DNA of 64,000 bases. Origin: Phocaeicola massiliensis B84634 = Timone 84634 = DSM 17679 = JCM 13223 (GTDB taxonomy: Bacteria; Bacteroidota; Bacteroidia; Bacteroidales; Bacteroidaceae). A program made the position numbers and the translations under genes. The stretch lies in contig NZ_KB905472.1 of NCBI RefSeq assembly GCF_000382445.1, positions 257,387-321,386 of the forward strand, read 5' to 3'. The notes beneath the pieces are model-generated. The model did not search any database and was not told the DNA's origin. It worked only from the letters and a program-made list of their open reading frames with translations. How positions within the stretch are numbered: the stretch's first letter is position 1; every line of letters starts with the position of its first letter. This document shows positions 57,567-64,000 of this stretch, piece after piece.

Positions 57567-58127
57567 TTAATAGTTATCTTGCTCGTAAGGGTCGGCAGCA
57601 CTGCCACTTCCCATATCAAATCCTTCGGGGTCGAAGTCTTCCATGTCAAAGTCTTGATCACCATAGAAATTCTCGTCCAAGTCAAGGTTTCCACCATTGT
57701 TTGCCATCATTTCGTCAAAATCAAGAGTCTGCTTGGGGGCCTCTCCCGCTTTGCGTGAGCAAATGGCATTGTCAAGGTCTTTGCCGGTTATGATTTCAGA
57801 CAGTTCGATAAAGAATACACGTTCAGACAAGGGGTCGAAGACATAAAGCAATTTCTGTTTTTCGTCTTCCAACAGGTCGCTTAACTTGGTTTCCTTCATG
57901 ATGTAACTGTCTTCATCCGAACTGGTACCCATATCCTCCAGTGTGATCTCCTGTTCTTTTTCCCAGTCATCATCACAGATGAAGAATGAGGTTAGTTGGT
58001 CATTTTTGTATCCTGCTGCTTTCAGGATGGCTTCGTGAAAGTCATGGAAAGTAGCTTCAGAATCTATCTTTATTTCTCTTATAAAATCATCGACTTCATC
58101 AGAGATGAGTGTAAATCTATATACCAT
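57567..58127 (-). CDS. PRiA4_ORF3-family protein
   Basis: 186 residues. The N-terminal ~140 residues (MVYRFTLISDEVDDFIREIK, ATFHDFHEAILKAAGYKNDQ, FFICDDDWEKEQEI, KLLYVFDPLSERVFFIEL) match the PRiA4_ORF3 (pRiA4b ORF-3-like) domain. The C-terminal ~45 residues are very acidic and aspartate/glycine-rich, ending DPYEQDNY. Function unknown. It sits at the end of the lipid A gene run, 54 bases after lpxA. Confidence 0.85.
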   Translation of the reverse strand: MVYRFTLISDEVDDFIREIKIDSEATFHDFHEAILKAAGYKNDQLTSFFICDDDWEKEQEITLEDMGTSSDEDSYIMKETKLSDLLEDEKQKLLYVFDPLSERVFFIELSEIITGKDLDNAICSRKAGEAPKQTLDFDEMMANNGGNLDLDENFYGDQDFDMEDFDPEGFDMGSGSAADPYEQDNY

Positions 58128-58181
58128 ATACTATATACTATATAACTTGTTTTTCGTGCAGTAAAGTTATAAAAAACTTTG

Positions 58182-58949
58182 TTATCTGATGATACCTCTT
58201 TGAGAATTTTCTATGAAAGAAATAATATATTCTATTTCCGGGCTCATAGGAACTTCTTTTCGCACTTCTGCCAATGCGTCTGTCACGTTCATACCGCTTT
58301 GATAGATAATGCGATAGGTGTTGTGTATGTTCTCAATCAGTTCATTTGAGAATCCGCGGCGGCGTAGCCCTACAATATTAATTCCTGCATAAGCAATCGG
58401 TTCGCGTCCGGCAATGATATAAGGGGGAATGTCTTTGCTGAATCGCGAGCCTCCCTGAATCATTACATATCCGCCCACACGACAGAACTGGTGCATCAAT
58501 ACGGCAGCACTGATAATGGCATTGTCGTCAATGATAATCTCACCCGCCATTTTAGTAGAATTCCCGATAATGCAACCGTTTCCCACCAGTGCATCGTGCG
58601 CCACATGTACACCTTCCATCAGTAGGTTGTTGCTGCCTACCACTGTTCTGCCTTTGGCGGCAGTACCACGGTTGATGGTTACGTTTTCGCGGATAGTGTT
58701 GTTGTCACCAATTTCAGCAGTTGTATCTTCACCGTGGAATTTCAAATCTTGCGGTATAGCGCCTATGACTGCTCCCGGAAAGATGGTGTTTCCATTGCCG
58801 ATACGTGAACCATAAAGGATGGTGGCATTAGGCATGATGGTATTATTGTCACCGATTTCCACATTCTTATCGATAAATACGAAGGGACCGATTTCTACGT
58901 TTTCACCAATCTTTGCTTCGGGATGTATATATGCTAGTGGACTGATCAT
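58182..58949 (-). CDS. lpxA: Acyl-ACP-UDP-N-acetylglucosamine O-acyltransferase
   Basis: 255 residues from the ATG at 58949; the frame is open 17 codons further but that part overlaps the end of lpxC-fabZ and lacks similarity. First enzyme of lipid A synthesis; adds a 3-hydroxyacyl chain to UDP-GlcNAc. A left-handed beta-helix of hexapeptide repeats (YIHPEAKIGENVEIGPFVFI) and the catalytic-His-containing GVHVAHDALVGNG are visible, followed by the C-terminal helical part. 8 bases after lpxC-fabZ. Confidence 0.95.
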   Translation of the reverse strand: MISPLAYIHPEAKIGENVEIGPFVFIDKNVEIGDNNTIMPNATILYGSRIGNGNTIFPGAVIGAIPQDLKFHGEDTTAEIGDNNTIRENVTINRGTAAKGRTVVGSNNLLMEGVHVAHDALVGNGCIIGNSTKMAGEIIIDDNAIISAAVLMHQFCRVGGYVMIQGGSRFSKDIPPYIIAGREPIAYAGINIVGLRRRGFSNELIENIHNTYRIIYQSGMNVTDALAEVRKEVPMSPEIEYIISFIENSQRGIIR

Positions 58950-58957
58950 TTCTTTTC

Positions 58958-60343
58958 TTATTTGTTTTTTACTATTTGTGCCATGAATTCTGCTTCGCAC
59001 ACAACTTTCTCACCTACGAATACATATCCTTTCATTGTAGAAACACCGCGGCGGATAGGTGCCAGCAGCTCTACACGGAATATCAATGTATCTCCCGGCA
59101 CTACTTTCTGACGGAACTTCACACCGTCTATTTTCAGAAAGTAAGTGGAGTATCTTTCCGGTTCGTCTACCGAGTTCAGTACAAGCAGCCCGCCACATTG
59201 TGCCATTGCTTCAATCTGGAGTACGCCCGGCATAACGGGTTCTTGAGGGAAATGCCCCTGAAAGAACGGTTCGTTGGCAGTAACATTCTTCACACCTACA
59301 ATGTAGTTGGCACCAATGGCTATCACTTTGTCTACCAGTTGGAACGGATAGCGGTGTGGAAGTAATTCGCGGATGCGGTTAACATCCATGATAGGGGCTT
59401 CGTTACAATTATAACCGGGAGCCTGAATTTCGTGCAATTTGATTTCTTTGCGTATCTGGCGTGCAAACTTATTATTGATTGTGTGTCCCGGGCGTGTTGC
59501 GATGATGCGTCCCTTGATGGGTTTGCCTATAAGGGCAAGGTCGCCAATGATATCCAGCAGCTTATGACGTGCCGGTTCGTTATCCCATACCAAAGGAATG
59601 TGATTGATATAACCCAGCTGGGTGGCATCCATGTGGGGAACACCCATTACGTCAGCCAGTTTGTCATAATTGTCCTGGCTCATTTCTTTTTCGTAGATGA
59701 CAATGGCATTGTCCAAATCACCGCCTTTAATCAGGCCGGCTCCTAATAACGGCTCAATTTCGCGTACGAATACGAATGTACGTGCAGAAGCTACTTCGGT
59801 GGGGAATTTAGACATATCCTCCAAAGTGGCAAATTGGTTGGACAGAATTTTGGATTGATATGAAATCAAGACATTGACACTGAAGTTTTCATCCGGCAAA
59901 ACAATAATGGAAGAACCGGAAGCTTCGTCTCTGAATTCTATTTTCGATTTGATGATATAATAGTCCTTAACGGCATTTTGTTCTTCGATACCCACACGTT
60001 GGATGCACTCTACATATTGTTTGGCACTACCGTCCAATATCGGGAACTCGGGTCCGTTCACTTGGATGAGGCAGTTGTCAATGCCTGCTGCATAAAGTGC
60101 TGCCAATGCATGTTCGACTGTGCTTACTTTTATGCCGTTCTTTATCAGTACAGTGCCGCGGGTGGTATCACCTACATTTTCTGCCACTGCATCAATTATT
60201 GGTTGTCCTTCAAGGTCAATACGTTGGATTTTATACCCGTGGTTGTCCGGTGCCGGATTAAATGTCACCGTCAAGTTTACTCCGGTATGCAGGCCTTTTC
60301 CGTTTAATGAGAAACTGCCTCTTAGTGTCTTCTGTTTCAACAT
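58958..60343 (-). CDS. lpxC-fabZ: Fused LpxC deacetylase - FabZ dehydratase
   Basis: 461 residues, a fusion typical of Bacteroidetes. The N-terminal ~300 residues are LpxC, the zinc deacetylase that commits UDP-GlcNAc to lipid A (zinc-site VEHALAAL, catalytic-region HKLLDIIGDLALIG and the late His in RPGHTINN). The C-terminal ~145 residues are FabZ, the 3-hydroxyacyl-ACP dehydratase (LLPHRYPFQLVDKVI, GHFPQEPVMPGVLQIEAMAQ). Fusion couples hydroxyacyl supply for lipid A with fatty-acid elongation. Confidence 0.96.
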   Translation of the reverse strand: MLKQKTLRGSFSLNGKGLHTGVNLTVTFNPAPDNHGYKIQRIDLEGQPIIDAVAENVGDTTRGTVLIKNGIKVSTVEHALAALYAAGIDNCLIQVNGPEFPILDGSAKQYVECIQRVGIEEQNAVKDYYIIKSKIEFRDEASGSSIIVLPDENFSVNVLISYQSKILSNQFATLEDMSKFPTEVASARTFVFVREIEPLLGAGLIKGGDLDNAIVIYEKEMSQDNYDKLADVMGVPHMDATQLGYINHIPLVWDNEPARHKLLDIIGDLALIGKPIKGRIIATRPGHTINNKFARQIRKEIKLHEIQAPGYNCNEAPIMDVNRIRELLPHRYPFQLVDKVIAIGANYIVGVKNVTANEPFFQGHFPQEPVMPGVLQIEAMAQCGGLLVLNSVDEPERYSTYFLKIDGVKFRQKVVPGDTLIFRVELLAPIRRGVSTMKGYVFVGEKVVCEAEFMAQIVKNK

Positions 60344-60348
60344 GGGGT

Positions 60349-61389
60349 TTATTTATTTAGTTGTTTTTTTAATTCTTCTATTTCTTTCTGCATGCTGTTC
60401 AGTGCTGCATACATTTCGGGAAGCTTCTTGTAGACGGCCGATGACTTCATGAAGTTCTTGGCATTGATGGCCGGGGTACCCATTATCTTTTCATTGGATT
60501 TGATATTGCCGGGAACACCTGCCTGTGCACCGATTCCTACTTTGTCTCCCACTTTGATATGACCGGCCAGACCTACTTGTCCGCCGAACATACACCATTC
60601 GCCCACTTTGGTAGAGCCGGCGATTCCCACTTGCGAAGCCATTACGGTGTGGCTTCCTACTTCTACATTATGGGCTATTTGGATAAGGTTATCAAGCTTT
60701 ACGCCTTTGTGTATCACTGTTGCTCCCATTGTTGCACGGTCTACACATGTATTGGCGCCGATTTCCACATCATCTTCTATGATTGCTATGCCGATTTGAG
60801 GAATCTTTTCATATCCTTCGGATGAAGGGGCAAAGCCGAAGCCGTCAGCACCAATCACACAACCGGCGTGCAATATACAGTTATTACCGATACGGCAGTC
60901 ATGGTATACAGTTGCATGCGGATATAATGTACAGTTATTGCCAACTTTCGCATGGCTGCCTACGGTTGCATGCGGGTGGAGTGAAGTATTATCACCAATC
61001 TCAGCACCATCGGCTACACAAGCGAATGGGGCGATATATACATCTTTTCCTATTTTGGCGGTAGGGGCAATATATGCCAGCGGGTCAATGCCGGTTTTTT
61101 TAGGTTTGCTCATTTCATAAAGTGTCAGCAGCTTTGCCAAACTTTCGTATGCATTGTCCACTTTGATAAGGGTCGCTTTAACTTCCTGTTCGGGGACAAA
61201 GTCTTTGTTAACCAACACAATGGTAGACTGCGTATCATAAATGTAATGAGTATACTTCGGATTTGAAAGAAATGAAAGTGCACCCGGCATTCCTTCTTCT
61301 ATTTTAGCAAAAGTATGCACAGTTGCGTTTTCGTCACCAACAATAATTCCCTGGATGTATTCCGCAATTTGTTTAGCTGAGAACTCCAT
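60349..61389 (-). CDS. lpxD: UDP-3-O-acylglucosamine N-acyltransferase
   Basis: 346 residues, usual length. Third step of lipid A synthesis, adding the N-linked 3-hydroxyacyl chain. N-terminal uridine-binding domain ([20 protein letters not shown]) followed by hexapeptide repeats ([20 protein letters not shown] onward), the catalytic-His-containing [15 protein letters not shown] and a C-terminal helix ([19 protein letters not shown]). 5 bases upstream of lpxC-fabZ in the run lpxD - lpxC-fabZ - lpxA. Confidence 0.96.
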   Translation of the reverse strand: MEFSAKQIAEYIQGIIVGDENATVHTFAKIEEGMPGALSFLSNPKYTHYIYDTQSTIVLVNKDFVPEQEVKATLIKVDNAYESLAKLLTLYEMSKPKKTGIDPLAYIAPTAKIGKDVYIAPFACVADGAEIGDNTSLHPHATVGSHAKVGNNCTLYPHATVYHDCRIGNNCILHAGCVIGADGFGFAPSSEGYEKIPQIGIAIIEDDVEIGANTCVDRATMGATVIHKGVKLDNLIQIAHNVEVGSHTVMASQVGIAGSTKVGEWCMFGGQVGLAGHIKVGDKVGIGAQAGVPGNIKSNEKIMGTPAINAKNFMKSSAVYKKLPEMYAALNSMQKEIEELKKQLNK

Positions 61390-61522
61390 AATACTGTTTT
61401 AATTCTTTATGTTCTAAATGTTTCTGTTTTATTACTCGCGCGTTACATATCTGTGTAACCACACTATTAATTATGCAAATTACGCATTTTTTTTTTATAT
61501 ATCCGTACAATTCGCTAATTAT
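61390..61522. other. Gap upstream of lpxD with a short inverted repeat and T10 run
   Basis: Contains GTTACA (61442-61447) and TGTAAC (61454-61459), an inverted repeat with a 6-base loop, and a run of ten Ts (61487-61496). On the minus strand this lies after the HD-domain gene and before lpxD, so it may hold a terminator and the lpxD promoter. Confidence 0.45.
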
Positions 61523-62758
61523 TTAATGTCCGCCTTCTTCAGGGCGCAGGTAACATACATAATATTTCTTGACTTTTCGAGAGAGTAGGGAGATATTCAG
61601 CATATCCGAAGCTTCGGCAATGTCCTTGGTGCTTCCGTCGTTGTAGATGATTTCAATGCTGTCGTCTTCCTTTTTGTACATGTCATTTTCTATACTGGAT
61701 ATCGATAGAAAATAATTCGCTTCTTTCCTGTTGATATATAACTGATTACATATCCTTGAAAGCAATTCTTCCTTTCTCTCTTTCGAGATGGGGGAAGAGG
61801 TGACTTCTACTTTAAAGAGATGACGGTTGATGAGTCCGCGACTCAAAGTAGAGAGTATAATATCACTGTGGCTGCTCCATACTTTCAGTGCAGTCCATAT
61901 ATCGTTGTCGTCTAATTGAATAAAATATTCTAGACAATTAGAATCATTATAAAATTCTTCTTTACTAATGGAATGGTACAGGAAGAACTTCAAAGCCGGG
62001 GAAGCAAACAATTCGACTCCTTTTGAGGCTAATTCTTTGGCACGGAGCAGCGTACTGATGAGCATCTTTTCGCTGGCTACGGATGTTTTATGCAGGTAGA
62101 CTTGCCAATACATCAAGCGGCGTGATGTCAGAAAGTTCTCTATGGAGTAGATTCCTTTTGATTCGACTACCAGATGATCGTCTTTTACGTCCAGCATCTT
62201 GATGATACGCGCCGAACCGATATTGCCTTCCGTTACTCCGGTATAAAAACTGTCGCGGCGCAGATAGTCCAACCGGTCCATATCCAGTTGTCCGCTTACC
62301 AATTGATGAAGAAACTTCTTGGGGTACTCGTCTTTGAAGATTTGGATAGCAAGATTGAGCTGTCCTTTTAAGTCTTTGTTGATACGCTCCATCAGCATCA
62401 GTGAAATTTCTTCATGCGAAACTCCTGTGACCAGTGTGTTCTCCAGAACATGCGAAAAAGGTCCGTGTCCGATATCGTGAAGCAAAATAGCCGCCTGAAC
62501 AGCTTCCGCTTCGCTGTCAAAAATGAAATTACCTTTGGCTGTAAGATGGCTGATGGCTTCACTCATCAAATAGAAGGCTCCCAGCGAGTGCTGAAACCGG
62601 GTGTGTTGCGCTCCCGGATACACAGCAGAAGATAACCCCAGTTGCTTTATGCGTGTAAGGCGTTGCAGCAACGGGTGGCATACAATATTATATAACAACC
62701 CCTTCGGGATATTGATAAACCCGAAGACGGGGTCGTTTATGATTTTTCTTTCACTCAT
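61523..62758 (-). CDS. HD-domain hydrolase (SAMHD1/dGTPase-like)
   Basis: 411 residues, cytoplasmic. The HD metal site is visible as HTRFQHSLGAFYLM and LLHDIGHGPFSHVLEN, with the later Asp of DRLDYLRRDSFY, an arrangement of HD nucleotide triphosphohydrolases of the dGTPase/SAMHD1 type (start NDPVFGFINIPKGLLYNIVC). Expected to hydrolyse (d)NTPs; substrate not assignable. Its ATG overlaps the pyrF stop (TAATG), so translation is coupled to pyrF. Confidence 0.9.
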   Translation of the reverse strand: MSERKIINDPVFGFINIPKGLLYNIVCHPLLQRLTRIKQLGLSSAVYPGAQHTRFQHSLGAFYLMSEAISHLTAKGNFIFDSEAEAVQAAILLHDIGHGPFSHVLENTLVTGVSHEEISLMLMERINKDLKGQLNLAIQIFKDEYPKKFLHQLVSGQLDMDRLDYLRRDSFYTGVTEGNIGSARIIKMLDVKDDHLVVESKGIYSIENFLTSRRLMYWQVYLHKTSVASEKMLISTLLRAKELASKGVELFASPALKFFLYHSISKEEFYNDSNCLEYFIQLDDNDIWTALKVWSSHSDIILSTLSRGLINRHLFKVEVTSSPISKERKEELLSRICNQLYINRKEANYFLSISSIENDMYKKEDDSIEIIYNDGSTKDIAEASDMLNISLLSRKVKKYYVCYLRPEEGGH

Positions 62759-63582
62759 TAAAGGATTGCTTTCAACTGTTCTTCCATTTGTGCCTGAACT
62801 TTCTTGGCTTCTTGTCCGGCTACGTTTGCGAAGTTTTCAGTTTTATCGGCATAGATAATGGCGCGGCTGGAGTTGACAATCAGTCCGCAAGTGTTGTTCA
62901 TGCCATATTTGCACACTTCTTCCAATGAACCGCCTTGTGCACCGATACCCGGTACCAGCAGGAAGTGGTTGGGAACAATCTTACGGATATCTTCGAATGC
63001 ACGTCCTTGGGTGGCACCTACCACATACATCATGTTTTCATCGTTTGCCCAATTCTGTGAGGTGCGCAACACTTTTTCAAACAGGCGTTCTCCGTTGGCA
63101 TCTTCTGTCAGTTGGAAGTCATGCGAACCTTTATTGCTGGTCAAAGCAAGCAGAATAACCCATTTGCCTTCGTAAGTGAGGAACGGAGTTACGCTGTCTT
63201 CGCCCATATAAGGAGCAACAGTGACAGAATCGATGTTCAACTCTTCGAAGAAAGTACGGGCATACATAGCCGAGGTATTACCAATATCGCCACGTTTGGC
63301 ATCGGCAATGATGAATTGGTCAGGATAGTTTTCCTTGATGTAGTTCACTGTTTTTTCAAAAGCAATCCATCCTTTCACGCCCATGCTTTCATAGAAAGCC
63401 AGGTTGGGCTTGTATGCAATACAGTAAGGAGCTGTAGCATCGATAATAGCCTTGTTGAAAGCAAAGATAGGGTCTTCTTCCTTCAACAGGTGTTCGGGGA
63501 TTTTCTTTATGTCAGTATCCAGTCCTACACAGAGGAATGATTTCTTTTTTTTGATGTTCTCAAATAATTGTTGCTTGTCCAT
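62758..63582 (-). CDS. pyrF: Orotidine 5'-phosphate decarboxylase
   Basis: 274 residues from the ATG at 63582 (a frame 12 codons longer would almost reach prfA and is not needed). Final step of UMP synthesis. N-terminus [18 protein letters not shown] and the catalytic [19 protein letters not shown] (Lys-x-x-Asp type site) mark the long type-2 OMP decarboxylases of Bacteroidetes. Located 25 bases after prfA and overlapping the HD gene. Confidence 0.95.
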   Translation of the reverse strand: MDKQQLFENIKKKKSFLCVGLDTDIKKIPEHLLKEEDPIFAFNKAIIDATAPYCIAYKPNLAFYESMGVKGWIAFEKTVNYIKENYPDQFIIADAKRGDIGNTSAMYARTFFEELNIDSVTVAPYMGEDSVTPFLTYEGKWVILLALTSNKGSHDFQLTEDANGERLFEKVLRTSQNWANDENMMYVVGATQGRAFEDIRKIVPNHFLLVPGIGAQGGSLEEVCKYGMNNTCGLIVNSSRAIIYADKTENFANVAGQEAKKVQAQMEEQLKAIL

Positions 63583-63607
63583 AGTTATACTATTTAGCTT
63601 AATATTA

Positions 63608-64000
63608 TTATAATTCACTCTCCTTCAATCGCTCTGCATTTTCGGCCACTATCAGATGGTCGATGCAATCTTGAATATCACCGTCCATAAAAGCAGCCAG
63701 ATTGTAGATGGTGTAATTGATACGGTGGTCGGTGATACGTCCCTGCGGGTAGTTGTAAGTACGGATTTTGGCCGAACGGTCTCCGGTGGATACCATAGTT
63801 TTACGCTTGCTGGCAATATCATCGATATACTTTTGATGTTCCTTGTCATATATAAAGGTACGCAGGCGCGAAAGGGCGCGTTCTTTGTTCTTTGGCTGGT
63901 CGCGGGTTTCGGTACATTCGATGAGGATTTCCTCCACTACTCCCGTATTCGGGTTTTTCCAGTTGTAACGCAGACGCACTCCCGATTCTACCTTGTTGAC
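63608..64000 (-). CDS. prfA: Peptide chain release factor 1, C-terminal part
   Basis: Open to the right edge; about 130 C-terminal residues are present, continuing upstream as [14 protein letters not shown]. Features of RF1/RF2 domain 3-4 are clear: [58 protein letters not shown] and a final helix [15 protein letters not shown]. The GGQ loop and PxT region lie outside the window. First of a probable prfA-pyrF-HD operon on the minus strand. Confidence 0.93.
   Translation of the reverse strand, partial: VNKVESGVRLRYNWKNPNTGVVEEILIECTETRDQPKNKERALSRLRTFIYDKEHQKYIDDIASKRKTMVSTGDRSAKIRTYNYPQGRITDHRINYTIYNLAAFMDGDIQDCIDHLIVAENAERLKESEL

Noticed and set aside
1-64000. tRNA, rRNA or riboswitch genes
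   Set aside because: I looked through the intergenic gaps for cloverleaf or conserved riboswitch cores and found none I could support by eye; a covariance-model scan would be decisive.

Overview
The window looks like chromosomal DNA of a gut Bacteroidales species, most likely Phocaeicola (Bacteroides) vulgatus/dorei or a close relative. The signs are an LpxC-FabZ fusion, a hybrid two-component system, a NigD-like lipoprotein, serine-type sulfatase and GH2/GH3/GH20/GH29/GH106 enzymes with Bacteroidales-type secretion signals, Bacteroides-style promoters (TTTG-N19-TAnnTTTG), and short, weak ribosome-binding regions. Species naming is inference; no rRNA or marker search was possible.

Layout. 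1-369 is the end of an ISL3/ISAon1-like transposase, followed by a 236-bp intergenic repeat and a NigD-like lipoprotein. 2157-17280 (minus strand) is a carbohydrate locus: MFS sugar porter, DUF5107/TPR protein, GH2, AraC regulator, sulfatase, second GH2 and GH3, with a divergent AraC gene at 17439. It has no SusC/SusD pair, so it is not a standard polysaccharide-utilisation locus. 18348-22263 holds a GHL10-type glycosidase, a CstA-like transporter with a small membrane protein, and an outer-membrane barrel. 22367-28533 is a minus-strand run uvrA - EEP phosphatase/nuclease - GH20. 28993-34206 holds a second GHL10 protein, a second copy of the 236-bp repeat, and a ResB-CcsA-triheme cytochrome c peroxidase cluster. 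34415-39525 is a hybrid two-component regulator followed by a two-gene chromate-type transporter.

39656-47415 is mostly housekeeping: purL, a LysE-type exporter, DUF4924, rfbD and prfC. 47821-54218 holds a shortened GH106-like protein, a BlaI/BlaR1-like regulator pair with a palindromic operator candidate, a TPR protein and a membrane protein. 54568-64000 (minus strand) contains a GH29 fucosidase, miaA, a PRiA4_ORF3-family protein, the lipid A genes lpxA, lpxC-fabZ and lpxD, an HD hydrolase, pyrF and the 3' end of prfA.

The most interesting non-genic signals are: two 236-bp intergenic repeats whose core is three 22-bp tandem units built round a GGACTGTACAGTCC-like palindrome; a pair of ~146-bp MITE-like elements with GTGTCAAAA terminal inverted repeats; a strong intrinsic terminator 7 bp before the miaA start codon; and a pair of long direct repeats upstream of the GH2-GH3 operon. 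The most interesting protein-level signals are the SusCD-less locus with its DUF5107/TPR protein and a sugar porter missing most of its central cytoplasmic loop, a T9SS-like C-terminal tail on a GHL10 protein, and a GH106-like protein that has lost a large internal region.
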